DNA from: Superficieibacter sp. HKU1
GTDB taxonomy: Bacteria > Pseudomonadota > Gammaproteobacteria > Enterobacterales > Enterobacteriaceae
DNA length: 64,000 nucleotides
Direction: 5' to 3'
Assembly (NCBI RefSeq): GCF_029319185.1
Contig: NZ_CP119754.1
Span: 2,108,001 to 2,172,000 of the forward strand
Within the stretch, counting starts at the first letter, position 1. Every line of letters begins with the position of its first letter. The position numbers and the translations under genes are program-made. Below the pieces are notes generated by a model. It was not told where the DNA came from and made no database searches. It worked only from the letters and a program-made list of their open reading frames with translations. Shown here one piece after another: positions 55,719-64,000 of this stretch.

Positions 55719-57260
55719 ATGCGTCTTGAAGTCTTTTGTGAAGATCGTCTCGGTCTGGCTCGCGAATTGCTCGATCTGCTGGTGTTGCGCGGTATCGATT
55801 TGCGCGGCATTGAGATCGACCCCGTTGGGCGTATTTATCTTAACTTTTCCGAACTGGAGTTCGACTCTTTCAGCCGTCTGATGGCGGAGATCCGCCGCAT
55901 CGCCGGGGTGACCGATGTCCGCACCGTGCCGTGGATGCCCTCTGAGCGAGAACATCTGGCGCTTAGCGCGCTGCTCGAAGCCATGCCTGACCCGATGATG
56001 TCGCTGGATACCAAAAGCAAAATTGAGCTGGCTAACCCGGCCTGTTGTCAGCTGCTGGGGCAGAGTCAGGAGCGTTTGCGCAATCACAATATTGGTCAAC
56101 TGATTGGCGATTTTAACTTCCTGCGCTGGCTGGAAAATAAGCCCACCGACTCTCATACCGAACATGTGGTGGTAAACGGGCAAAATTTCCTGCTGGAGAT
56201 CACCCCGGTCTTCCTTGAAGGGGAAGATGCTCAGCCGCTGCTGACCGGCGCGGTGGTGATGCTACGCTCTACCGTGCGGATGGGCCGTCAGTTGCAAAAT
56301 GTCAGCGCCCAGGATGTCAGCGCCTTCAGCCAGATTGTCGCTGTCAGCCCGAAAATGCGCCATGTGGTTGAGCAGGCGCGCAAACTGGCGATGCTGACGG
56401 CGCCTCTGCTGATTGTTGGCGACACCGGGACCGGGAAAGATCTGATTGCCCATGCCTGTCACCAGGCCAGCCCGCGCGCCGCGAAGCCTTATCTGGCGCT
56501 CAACTGCGCCTCAATCCCTGAAGATGCGGTGGAAAGCGAGTTGTTCGGCCACGCGCCGGAAGGCAAGAAAGGCTTTTTCGAGCAGGCTAACGGCGGCTCG
56601 GTCCTGCTGGATGAGATTGGCGAGATGTCGCCGCGAATGCAGGTAAAACTGCTGCGGTTTCTCAATGACGGCACCTTCCGCCGCGTCGGAGAGGATCATG
56701 AAATTCACGTCGATGTGCGGGTGATTTGCGCCACGCAAAAAAATCTTCAGGAACTGGTGCAGAAGGGGCTATTCCGCGAGGATTTGTACTACCGTCTGAA
56801 TGTCCTGACCCTGAACCTGCCGCCGCTGCGTGAGAGAACGCAGGATATCATGCCGCTGACCGAGCTATTTGTCGCCCGCTTTGCCGATGAGCAGGGGCTT
56901 GCCCGGCCAAAACTTGCCGCCGATGTCAGCGCGGTTTTGACCCGCTATGCCTGGCCCGGTAACGTGCGCCAGTTAAAGAATGCTATTTATCGCGCGCTGA
57001 CCCAGCTCGAAGGCTATGAACTGCGCTCGCAGGATATTCTGTTACCGACGACCGATGTCCAGCTTGAGTTGCCGGGGGAAGAGGCGATGGAAGGCACGCT
57101 TGACGATATTACCAGCCGCTTTGAGCGTTCTATTCTCATCCGGCTCTACCAGAGTTACCCGAGCACCCGCAAGCTGGCGAAACGCCTGGGCGTGTCGCAT
57201 ACCGCGATTGCCAATAAACTGCGTGAATATGGGCTGAGCCAGAAAAAAGGCGAAGAGTAA
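55719..57260 (+). CDS. tyrR: TyrR, aromatic amino acid-responsive regulator
   Basis: 513 residues, as in E. coli. An ACT domain (about 1-72), PAS domain (about 78-190) and AAA+ domain (about 205-430; Walker A GDTGTGKDLIAH, Walker B GGSVLLDEIGE) precede the C-terminal helix-turn-helix (STRKLAKRLGVSHTAIANKL). Like E. coli TyrR it lacks the GAFTGA loop, having GHAPEGKKG there, so it works with sigma-70. It controls tyrosine, phenylalanine and tryptophan synthesis and transport genes. A strong terminator follows. Confidence 0.97.
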   Translation: MRLEVFCEDRLGLARELLDLLVLRGIDLRGIEIDPVGRIYLNFSELEFDSFSRLMAEIRRIAGVTDVRTVPWMPSEREHLALSALLEAMPDPMMSLDTKSKIELANPACCQLLGQSQERLRNHNIGQLIGDFNFLRWLENKPTDSHTEHVVVNGQNFLLEITPVFLEGEDAQPLLTGAVVMLRSTVRMGRQLQNVSAQDVSAFSQIVAVSPKMRHVVEQARKLAMLTAPLLIVGDTGTGKDLIAHACHQASPRAAKPYLALNCASIPEDAVESELFGHAPEGKKGFFEQANGGSVLLDEIGEMSPRMQVKLLRFLNDGTFRRVGEDHEIHVDVRVICATQKNLQELVQKGLFREDLYYRLNVLTLNLPPLRERTQDIMPLTELFVARFADEQGLARPKLAADVSAVLTRYAWPGNVRQLKNAIYRALTQLEGYELRSQDILLPTTDVQLELPGEEAMEGTLDDITSRFERSILIRLYQSYPSTRKLAKRLGVSHTAIANKLREYGLSQKKGEE

Positions 57261-57265
57261 AAATT

Positions 57266-57297
57266 AAAGGCCCATAGTCGTTATGGGCCTTTTTTCA
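57266..57297. terminator. Two-way terminator between tyrR and tpx
   Basis: AAAGGCCCATA, loop GTCGT and TATGGGCCTTT form an eleven-base-pair stem followed by more U residues on the plus strand. The minus strand also has a U-rich 3' flank, so it can serve convergent tpx too. Confidence 0.9.
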
Positions 57298-57310
57298 TGA
57301 AACGCGACGC

Positions 57311-57817
57311 TTAGGCTTTCAGCGTTTCCAGCGCCGCCGCGTAGTCAGGCTCAGTGGTGATTTCATTTACCAGCTGGCTGAAGACGACTTTATCGCTTTC
57401 ATCAATGACGACCACGGCACGGGCAGCAAGCCCTTTCAGCGCGCCTTCCTCAATGCCAACACCATAATCCTGCAAAAACTCAGGGTTACGCAGGGTGGAG
57501 AGGGTGACTACATTGCTGAGACCTTCGGCACCGCAGAAACGCGAATGAGCGAAGGGCAGATCCGCAGAAATACACAGCACTACGGTATTATTCACTTCGG
57601 TCGCAAGTTGGTTAAACTTACGCACAGAAGCGGCACACACGCCGGTATCAATACTTGGAAAAATGTTCAACACTTTGCGTTTACCCGCGTACTGAGCGAG
57701 CGTGACATCGGAGAGATCTTTTGCGACCAGTGTGAAAGGCTGAGCCGGAGTGCCAGCCGCAGGAATAGTACCGGAAACCGCGACCGGATTGCCCTGGAAA
57801 TGCACGAGTTGTGACAT
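57311..57817 (-). CDS. tpx: Thiol peroxidase
   Basis: 168 residues, same as E. coli Tpx. It is a periplasm- or cytoplasm-associated atypical 2-Cys peroxiredoxin reducing lipid and alkyl hydroperoxides with thioredoxin. The peroxidatic Cys61 is in PSIDTGVCAASV and the resolving Cys95 in SRFCGAEGL. It is divergent from ycjG across 90 bases. Confidence 0.97.
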   Translation of the reverse strand: MSQLVHFQGNPVAVSGTIPAAGTPAQPFTLVAKDLSDVTLAQYAGKRKVLNIFPSIDTGVCAASVRKFNQLATEVNNTVVLCISADLPFAHSRFCGAEGLSNVVTLSTLRNPEFLQDYGVGIEEGALKGLAARAVVVIDESDKVVFSQLVNEITTEPDYAAALETLKA

Positions 57818-57907
57818 GATTTTCTTCCTGTTTACATATAATTAACGCCGACGCTAGTGTATGACATCAGCCGTTAACACAGCAAACGCTTTTAGCGAGG
57901 ATCAGTA

Positions 57908-58873
57908 ATGAGAAGCCTGAGAGTTTATGAGGAAGCCTGGCCGCTACATACGCCGTTTGTTATCGCCCGAGGCAGCCGCAGTGAAGCGAAAGTGGTGGTG
58001 GTTGAAATTGAAGACGACGGTGTGAAAGGCGTCGGCGAATGTACACCGTATCCTCGCTACGGTGAAAGTATTGCCTCAGTCATGGCGCAGATCATGACGG
58101 TTCATGAACAGCTGGAAGCAGGCGCGACGACGCAGCAAATCCAGCACATGCTGCCCGCAGGCGCGGCGCGTAACGCCGTTGACTGTGCCTTATGGGATCT
58201 GGCCGCGCGCAAAGCGGGGCAAACCCTGGCCGGTTATCTCAACGTCGCACTGCCGCATCAGATTCTGACGGCGCAAACGGTGGTCATCGGTGCGCCGGAA
58301 CAGATGGCCGCCAGCGCCTCAACGCTGTGGCAAAAGGGGGCGCGTCTGCTGAAAGTTAAAATGGACGATCACCTGATCAGCGAACGTATCGTGGCTATCC
58401 GCGCCGCCGTTCCTGAGGCGACGCTGATTGTCGATGCCAACGAATCCTGGAGTAGCGAAGGGTTAGCCTCACGCTGTCAACTGCTGGCGGATCTGGGCGT
58501 CGCGATGCTGGAACAGCCGCTTCCCGCCGGAGAGGATGAGTCGCTGGCAAACTTTATTCATCCGCTGCCGATTTGCGCCGATGAAAGTTGCCACACCCGC
58601 GACAGCCTGGACGGGCTGCGTGGTCGCTATGAGATGGTCAATATCAAACTGGATAAAACCGGCGGCCTGACTGAGGCGCTGGCGCTGGCACAGGACGCGC
58701 GCGAACAAGGATTTGGCCTGATGCTGGGCTGTATGTTGTGCACCTCGCGGGCAATAACGGCCGCGCTACCGTTGGTTAATCAGGTACGCTTTGCCGATCT
58801 GGACGGCCCCACCTGGCTTGCTGCCGACGTGGAGCCGTCATTGCATTTTACTACCGGTGAACTTCACCTCTGA
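57908..58873 (+). CDS. ycjG: L-Ala-D/L-Glu epimerase (enolase superfamily)
   Basis: 321 residues. The muconate-lactonising-enzyme subgroup signature is visible: KVKMDDH with the catalytic lysines near 150-153, metal-binding Asp in VDANESW, Glu in EQPLPAGEDE, Asp in CADESCH, and the second Lys in KLDKTGG. It epimerises L-Ala-D-Glu released from murein, feeding dipeptide breakdown. Its last ten bases overlap the end of convergent mpaA, whose product generates the same type of peptide. Confidence 0.95.
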   Translation: MRSLRVYEEAWPLHTPFVIARGSRSEAKVVVVEIEDDGVKGVGECTPYPRYGESIASVMAQIMTVHEQLEAGATTQQIQHMLPAGAARNAVDCALWDLAARKAGQTLAGYLNVALPHQILTAQTVVIGAPEQMAASASTLWQKGARLLKVKMDDHLISERIVAIRAAVPEATLIVDANESWSSEGLASRCQLLADLGVAMLEQPLPAGEDESLANFIHPLPICADESCHTRDSLDGLRGRYEMVNIKLDKTGGLTEALALAQDAREQGFGLMLGCMLCTSRAITAALPLVNQVRFADLDGPTWLAADVEPSLHFTTGELHL

Positions 58874-59577
58874 GATTGCCAGCGAAGCAGATCGGTCATA
58901 GCTGATAAATATTTCTCGCTGGCTTCATCGCTGGAGATCGGCGGGAATTCAGCGGTAATACAGGGCAGGTTAATGTCTGCACACCAGCTACCAAACGATC
59001 CAGGGGTGTCGTAGCCCACGCTGCCCACCAGCGGAAGGGCAAACGCCTCCGCCAGCCATTCTCCGAGTGCCGAATGGCCCGGATCCTCAATGCAGGCCAG
59101 CGGATCGTGAAAGGAAACTACCCACGCAGGGTGGATCTGCTTGATCAGCTGGCAAAGCGCCCGGGTTTCCGGTTCTGAACCCGGCGCGTCGCCGGTCAAC
59201 AACACCACATCGCGCTGCTGCGCTGCGCTGTTCCAGCGATAGACCGTTTCGCCTGCCTTCCAGTTTGCCGCCGGGAAATTGCGGTTGAGATCGACCCCGT
59301 TAGCGTTTGCCCGTAACCCGAGCTGGCAGCCATCCGGATTAACCGTCAATACCACATGATGACGCCGCAGTTCAGGGGCCAGAGTACGCAACGCGCAGGA
59401 GAGGGTGACAATAGATGCGTTTTCATCGCCATGGGTTCCGGCAATAATTAATCCGCTGTCGCGCTCGGCCAGCGGCGCAGGAAACCACAGTAGCGGTGCG
59501 CCAAGTAATGAGCGTCCATAGTGCAGGGTACCGGGCGGAAACGCACCGCGTTCGGTACGGGGGCGAGTTATTGTCAT
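58864..59577 (-). CDS. mpaA: MpaA, murein peptide amidase A
   Basis: 237 residues of the M14 carboxypeptidase family. The zinc ligands are in GTHGDENAS (HxxE) and VSFHDPL, with the substrate-binding region NPDGCQLGLRANANGVDLNR. It cleaves gamma-D-Glu-diaminopimelate in murein tripeptide, giving L-Ala-D-Glu and diaminopimelate. It is convergent with ycjG and divergent from mppA: one recycling neighbourhood. Confidence 0.95.
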   Translation of the reverse strand: MTITRPRTERGAFPPGTLHYGRSLLGAPLLWFPAPLAERDSGLIIAGTHGDENASIVTLSCALRTLAPELRRHHVVLTVNPDGCQLGLRANANGVDLNRNFPAANWKAGETVYRWNSAAQQRDVVLLTGDAPGSEPETRALCQLIKQIHPAWVVSFHDPLACIEDPGHSALGEWLAEAFALPLVGSVGYDTPGSFGSWCADINLPCITAEFPPISSDEASEKYLSAMTDLLRWQSQR

Positions 59578-59715
59578 CGTTCACCTCAAACAATCCATTT
59601 GCTCTCACAGTATAGTAATTTGTGGCAACGTCAATTTCCTGACATAAGTCGTTTGCATTTCTATTAAGCAAAACAAATAATTAATTCAATCTGTTTTCAA
59701 TTGCCGGGGAAGCTC

Positions 59716-61332
59716 ATGAAGTATCCTGTTTCATTAACCTGCTGTGCGCTGTGTTTTAGTTCGCTTTCATTTTTTTCATTTGCTGCGGAGATCCCGCCTG
59801 GCACGGTGCTGGCTGAGAAACAGGAACTGGTGCGCCATATTAAAGATGAACCCGCGACGCTGGACCCGGCAAAAGCCGTTGGACTGCCGGAAATACAGGT
59901 TATCCGCGATCTGTTTGAAGGTCTGGTTAATCAAAATGAAAAAGGAGAGATTGTCCCTGGCGTCGCAAGTAAATGGCAGTCCAGTGATAATCGGGTCTGG
60001 ACATTTACATTACGTGATAATGCCCGCTGGTCGGACGGGACGCCGGTAACGGCGCAGGATTTTGTTTACAGCTGGCAGCGGCTGGCCGATCCTAAAACGC
60101 TGTCTCCCTTTGCCTGGTTTGCCGCGCTGGCAGGAATTAATAACGCGCAGGCGATTATCGACGGCAAAATGACGCCAGATAAACTGGGCGTGAGCGCTGT
60201 CGATGCCCATACGTTCCGCGTTCAGCTGGATAAACCGCTTCCCTGGTTTGCAAGCCTTACCGCCAGCTTTGCGTTTTATCCGGTGCAAAAAGCCAATGCC
60301 GAAAGCGGCAAAGAGTGGACCCGCCCCGGTAAACTCATCGGTAACGGCGCGTATGTGTTAAAAGAGCGGGTGGTTAATGAGAAACTGGTGGTTGAGCCGA
60401 ACAGCCACTACTGGGATAACGCCAATACCGTTCTCAGAAAAGTCACTTTTATGCCGATTAACCAGGAATCAGCGGCCACCAAACGCTATCTGGCTGGCGG
60501 CATTGATATTACCGAATCCTTCCCGAAAAACCTGTATCAGAAGTTGCTTAAGGATATTCCAGGTCAGGTTTATACGCCGCCGCAGCTTGGAACCTATTAC
60601 TACGCTTTTAATACCGAGAAAGGACCGACTGCCGATGCGCGGGTTCGTCTGGCCCTGAGCATGACTATTGACCGTAGTCTGATCGCGGAGAAAGTGCTGG
60701 GTACCGGCGAAAAACCGGCATGGCATTTTACCCCAGACGTCACGGCAGGCTTCACGCCGCAAAAAACGCAGTTTGAACAGATGAGTCAGGCGGAACGTAA
60801 TGCGCAGGCGAAAACGTTGCTTCAGGCGGCAGGTTACGGCCCGGATCGTCCGCTTAAGCTGACGCTGCTTTATAACACCTCTGAGAACCACCAGAAAATT
60901 GCGATTGCCGTGGCATCGATGTGGAAGAAAAACCTCGGCGTGGACGTTAAGCTGCAAAATCAGGAATGGAAAACCTATATTGATTCGCGTAATACCGGTA
61001 ATTTTGACGTGATCCGCGCATCGTGGGTAGGGGATTACAACGAACCTTCCACCTTTTTGTCGCTGCTGACGTCAACGCACAGCGGAAATATCGCCCGCTT
61101 CAAAAAACCGGCGTACGATAAAATTATCAAGCAGGCGACGCTGGAAACGACGGCGGCGGCGAGAAATGCCGATTACAACGCCGCTGAGCATATTATCGCG
61201 GAGCAGGCCCCGATTGCACCTGTCTATCAGTACACCAATGGACGATTGATTAAACCGTGGCTGAAAGGCTATCCGATCAATAATCCGGAAGACGTCGCCT
61301 ATAGCCGGACGATGTATATTATTAAGCACTGA
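59716..61332 (+). CDS. mppA: MppA, periplasmic murein tripeptide-binding protein
   Basis: 538 residues from the ATG at 59716 (GGGGAAGC upstream); an in-frame TTG at 59701 was rejected. A signal peptide (about 1-23, with SFFSFAAEIPPG) precedes a family-5 solute-binding fold with LEPNSHYWDN-type VEPNSHYWDNA and AFNTEKGP blocks. It binds L-Ala-gamma-D-Glu-diaminopimelate and delivers it to the Opp permease. Confidence 0.96.
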   Translation: MKYPVSLTCCALCFSSLSFFSFAAEIPPGTVLAEKQELVRHIKDEPATLDPAKAVGLPEIQVIRDLFEGLVNQNEKGEIVPGVASKWQSSDNRVWTFTLRDNARWSDGTPVTAQDFVYSWQRLADPKTLSPFAWFAALAGINNAQAIIDGKMTPDKLGVSAVDAHTFRVQLDKPLPWFASLTASFAFYPVQKANAESGKEWTRPGKLIGNGAYVLKERVVNEKLVVEPNSHYWDNANTVLRKVTFMPINQESAATKRYLAGGIDITESFPKNLYQKLLKDIPGQVYTPPQLGTYYYAFNTEKGPTADARVRLALSMTIDRSLIAEKVLGTGEKPAWHFTPDVTAGFTPQKTQFEQMSQAERNAQAKTLLQAAGYGPDRPLKLTLLYNTSENHQKIAIAVASMWKKNLGVDVKLQNQEWKTYIDSRNTGNFDVIRASWVGDYNEPSTFLSLLTSTHSGNIARFKKPAYDKIIKQATLETTAAARNADYNAAEHIIAEQAPIAPVYQYTNGRLIKPWLKGYPINNPEDVAYSRTMYIIKH

Positions 61333-61381
61333 TCGGTACTGGTTTCTTGTTAACGCAGGGTAATCACGGATAAACCCGGAG

Positions 61382-61409
61382 CTGGCGCGGCTTATTGCGC
61401 CAGGTTTTC
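61382..61409 (+). terminator. mppA terminator
   Basis: CTGGCGC, an eight-base loop and GCGCCAG are followed by GTTTTCCTT, 49 bases after the mppA stop. The open frame of the truncated LysR gene begins inside this hairpin. Confidence 0.75.
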
Positions 61410-62156
61410 CTTCTGGCCAGCACGACCCGAAGCGTTGCCCCTACGGAAGCCGGTGAGAGAATTATTGCCTGCCTTGAACCGCGTATTGCCGATCTTGAGC
61501 AGGAGCTGGAATCGCTTGTTCAACTGAACGGCACCGCCTCCGGCAATATTCGTTTATCTGCCGGGGAGCATGCCGCGCGAAGTCTTGTATGGCCGAAGTT
61601 AAAACCCTTCCTCAGGGAATACCCGGAAATCAATCTCGAACTGGTGGTGGATAACGGCTTTGTCGATATTGTTGAGGGGCGTTTTGATGCCGGGATCCGG
61701 CTGGGTGAAAGCGTGGATAAGGACATGATTGCGGTAAGAATTGGCCCGGACATGAGAATGGCCGTAGTGGGGGCACCATCTTATTTCGCTGCAAACCCTG
61801 CGCCTGAAACGCCGCATGAGTTACAAAATCATCGGTGTATTAATATGCGCCTGCCGACTGTCGGTGGGCTTTACCACTGGGAATTTGAGAAGGAAGGGAA
61901 ACCGTTAAGGGTCAGAGTGGAAGGGCAGGTCACGTTTAATCTGCAGGCGGAAAGGATTGATGCGGCGTTAGCCGGTTTTGGTATCGCCTGTATACCTGAG
62001 GACAGGGTGGAGGATTCTATAAAGTCAGGAGAGCTTATTCAGGTTCTGCAGGACTGGTGCCCCTCTTTTCCCGGATATTATCTTTACTACCCGAGCCGCA
62101 AGCAGCATCCGCCCGCGTTTGCATTGATGATCGATGCACTTCGCTACCAGGAATAG
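61395..62156 (+). pseudogene. LysR-type regulator lacking its DNA-binding N-terminus (5'-truncated remnant)
   Basis: The open frame codes about 250 residues. From LLASTTRSVAPTEAGERI it matches the end of a LysR wing and linker, then a complete effector domain (IRLSAGEHAARSLVWPKL, VDIVEGRFDAGIRLGE, FGIACIPEDRVED). About the first 45 residues, holding the whole helix-turn-helix, are missing. The frame closes at TAA at 61371-61373, and only a TTG at 61395 could start it, inside the mppA terminator hairpin with no ribosome-binding site. I treat it as a gene decapitated by a deletion. Its reductase neighbours are the sort of genes such a regulator controls. Confidence 0.85.
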
Positions 62157-62172
62157 CGGGTCCGTAGACCCG
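62157..62172. terminator. Hairpin between the LysR remnant and the aldo/keto reductase gene
   Basis: CGGGTC, loop CGTA and GACCCG form a perfect six-base-pair stem in the 24-base gap between convergent genes. No U tract is visible. Confidence 0.5.
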
Positions 62173-62180
62173 TCCGGGTA

Positions 62181-63170
62181 TTAACGGCCCACGCGAGCCT
62201 GATGTTCAGGAGAGTAACGTTCGCCGACGATTTCAATGGTTTCAAGCGCCTGGGTTATCTGGCGTAAACCATCCTGCGACAGAATGATGTCGGCGGCCCC
62301 CAGGTTTTCCTCCAGCCGGTGCAGTTTCGTGGTTCCAGGGATAGGCACAATCCACGGCTTTTGTGCCAGCAGCCATGCCAGCGCGATTTGTGCAGACGTC
62401 ACGCCTTTTTCTGCCGCCAGTTCACCCAGCAATGAGACCAGCTTTGCATTGGCTTCAATCGCCTGCCCGGCGAAACGCGGCACGGTACTGCGGTAATCAT
62501 CCTTGCCAAAAGTGGTTCCTGGCTTGATCGATCCCGTCAGGAAGCCTTTGCCTAATGGGCTGAAGGGCACAAAACCAATACCCAGTTCCTCCAGCAACGG
62601 CAGGATCTCTCGCTCAGGCTCGCGCCACCACATGGAGTATTCGCTTTGCAGGGCCGTGACAGGTTGTACGGCATGCGCACGACGAATGGTTTGCGCACCC
62701 GCTTCGGACAGCCCAAAATGTTTAACTTTGCCTTCAGCGATCAGGTCTTTTACCGTACCCGCAACATCTTCAATGGGTACATCCGGATCGACACGGTGTT
62801 GGTATAGCAGGTCAATGACATCAGTGTTAAGACGGCGTAATGATCCTTCCACCGCTTCACGGATATGCTCCGGACGGCTGTTTAAAATCTGCTGCTTGTT
62901 GTCGTCGCCAAAAGTAAAACCAAACTTGGTGGCGATGACCACGCGGTCACGAAATGGTTTTAAGGCTTCACCGACAACCTCTTCATTAAGGAAGGGACCA
63001 TACACTTCAGCGGTATCGAAGAAGGTGACGCCACGTTCAACCGCTGCGCGAATGAGCTCGATAGCCTGTCGGGTATCGGTCGCCGGGCCGTAGCCGTGGC
63101 TTAAGCCCATGCAGCCGAGCCCAGGCGCGGAGACTTCGAGTCGGGATTGACCCAGATAACGTTTTTGCAT
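62181..63170 (-). CDS. Aldo/keto reductase (AKR, YakC-like)
   Basis: 329 residues from the ATG at 63170, giving MQKRYLGQSRLEVSAPGLGC; 19 upstream in-frame residues run into the neighbouring gene's end and were rejected. It is a TIM-barrel NADPH oxidoreductase. The catalytic tetrad is visible as Asp52, Tyr57, Lys82 and the His of LLYQHRVDP. The cofactor-binding end is IPIPGTTKLHRLEENLGA (VPIPGT). It probably reduces aldehydes or ketones; the substrate is unknown. It follows the second reductase gene by 26 bases and shares its message. Confidence 0.9.
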   Translation of the reverse strand: MQKRYLGQSRLEVSAPGLGCMGLSHGYGPATDTRQAIELIRAAVERGVTFFDTAEVYGPFLNEEVVGEALKPFRDRVVIATKFGFTFGDDNKQQILNSRPEHIREAVEGSLRRLNTDVIDLLYQHRVDPDVPIEDVAGTVKDLIAEGKVKHFGLSEAGAQTIRRAHAVQPVTALQSEYSMWWREPEREILPLLEELGIGFVPFSPLGKGFLTGSIKPGTTFGKDDYRSTVPRFAGQAIEANAKLVSLLGELAAEKGVTSAQIALAWLLAQKPWIVPIPGTTKLHRLEENLGAADIILSQDGLRQITQALETIEIVGERYSPEHQARVGR

Positions 63171-63196
63171 TGAATGAATACCTCTTTTATCGCGAC

Positions 63197-64000
63197 TTAA
63201 ACATCCAGTTTGCGGCCGGCCAACCATTCAACTCTGGCAGGATCGCGGTGGGAGAAGAAAGCGCTGGTGGCGGTATCGATAGCGGCAATCTGCAGCATAT
63301 CTTCAGCGCTGAGTTCAAAATCGAGAATATTGATGTTCTCTTTCATACGTTCTTTGCGCACCGATTTCGCCAGTGAAACGATGCCTCGCTGGAAGATCCA
63401 ACGCAGCACAACCTGACCCACGCTTTTGCCGTACTGCTGACCAATCGCCGTTAACACGGGATGCTGGAACACGCCATTTTTACCCTCAGCAAACGGAGCC
63501 CAGGCTTCCGGCTGAATGCCACGGCTTTGATTCCATGGAACCGCATGCAGCTGCTGGTTGAAGGAATTCACTTCAATCTGGTTCACCGCAGGGGCGATTT
63601 TGTTGAAAGCGATAAGGTCGGCCAGTCGGTCAGGATGGAAGTTGCTGACGCCAATGGCGCGAATTTTGCCTGCCTGGTGCAGTTCTTCCATAGCACGCCA
63701 TGCCCCATGGACATCGCCATAAGGCTGATGAATCAGGTACAGGTCAACGTAATCAAGCTGCAGCCGGTTCAGAGAACGTTCGAACTGGGCTTTAGCACCT
63801 TCATAGTTCGTATCCTGAAGCCAAAGTTTGGTTGTGACAAAAAGTTCGTTACGGGCGATACCGGTCTGTTTCAGTGCGTCCCCGACCTGGGTTTCATTCT
63901 GGTAAGACGCGGCGGTATCGATCAGGCGGTATCCCGTATCGATGGCATCAATAACCGCTCTTTCGCATTCGGCGGCATCCGTCATCTGGAAGACACCAAA
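63197..64000 (-). CDS. Aldo/keto reductase (DkgA/2,5-diketo-gluconate reductase type), 5' end outside window
   Basis: The frame stays open to the window edge, reading FGVFQMTDAAECERAV, the normal interior of this family after the GFGVF strand. The Met at 63985 is therefore internal and 268 residues of a longer protein are seen. The AKR motifs are complete from there: Asp and Tyr in IDTAASYQNE, Lys in VTTKLWLQD, His in YLIHQPYGD, and cofactor loop SLAKSVRKERMKEN. It likely reduces small aldehydes or keto acids with NADPH. It precedes the other reductase gene, probably in one operon. Confidence 0.88.
   Translation of the reverse strand, partial: FGVFQMTDAAECERAVIDAIDTGYRLIDTAASYQNETQVGDALKQTGIARNELFVTTKLWLQDTNYEGAKAQFERSLNRLQLDYVDLYLIHQPYGDVHGAWRAMEELHQAGKIRAIGVSNFHPDRLADLIAFNKIAPAVNQIEVNSFNQQLHAVPWNQSRGIQPEAWAPFAEGKNGVFQHPVLTAIGQQYGKSVGQVVLRWIFQRGIVSLAKSVRKERMKENINILDFELSAEDMLQIAAIDTATSAFFSHRDPARVEWLAGRKLDV

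Noticed and set aside
63985..63985. Start codon of the second aldo/keto reductase at the ATG near the edge
   Set aside because: The frame remains open to the window end and the five codons before it match the family's GFGVF strand, so the true start is outside.

Overview
The window is enterobacterial chromosome. Gene order and protein sequences match the trp-to-mppA stretch of Escherichia coli almost gene for gene. The differences are the kind seen in a close relative: a divergent trp leader peptide, no yciQ, ycjD or pspE, an intact ycjV, and an unrelated tail after mppA. Citrobacter is my best guess for the genus, from overall resemblance only. There are no tRNAs, rRNAs, insertion sequences, prophage genes or CRISPR arrays.

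Layout. 1-2653: start of the trp operon on the minus strand (trpGD cut by the window edge, trpE, leader peptide, attenuator, promoter/operator). 2730-8166: housekeeping genes rnm, yciO, rluB, btuR, yciK, sohB, yciN. 8566-16582: topA, cysB, two tiny membrane-protein genes (ymiA, ymiC), acnA, a REP/BIME element and ribA. 16764-20713: pgpB, lapA-lapB (control of lipopolysaccharide synthesis), pyrF-yciH, osmB. 20968-28362: yciT, yciZ, the c-di-GMP enzyme pdeR, rnb, yciW and fabI, all on the minus strand. 28677-30782: an ADP-ribosylglycohydrolase-family gene on the plus strand, not part of the E. coli backbone, followed by a second BIME. 30976-36261: the sapABCDF transporter operon (minus). 36374-39079: the phage-shock locus, pspF divergent from pspABCD, with a clear sigma-54 promoter. 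39264-52972: a complete glucoside-catabolism cluster ycjMNOPQRSTUV-ompG with its LacI-type regulator ycjW. 53130-61332: ycjX-ycjF, tyrR, tpx, ycjG, mpaA, mppA. 61395-64000: a LysR-type regulator remnant without its DNA-binding head and two aldo/keto reductase genes, the last cut by the window end.

How the parts work together. The ycj cluster reads as one pathway. OmpG admits oligosaccharides through the outer membrane, and lipoprotein YcjN with permeases YcjO/P and ATPase YcjV imports them. Phosphorylases YcjM and YcjT split glucosylglycerate and kojibiose, YcjU isomerises beta-glucose-1-phosphate, and YcjS/YcjR/YcjQ interconvert glucosides and gulosides through 3-keto intermediates. YcjW is the likely repressor. 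A promoter with a partly palindromic LacI-like site lies just before ycjM. mpaA, ycjG and mppA form a murein-peptide recycling group.

I see no defence island or obviously new system. The points most worth following are the two-domain ADP-ribosylglycohydrolase-like gene beside two perfect palindromes, the intact ycj transporter ATPase with a candidate operator, an Asp in place of a Gly I expect in CysB, and the LysR gene truncated right at the mppA terminator.
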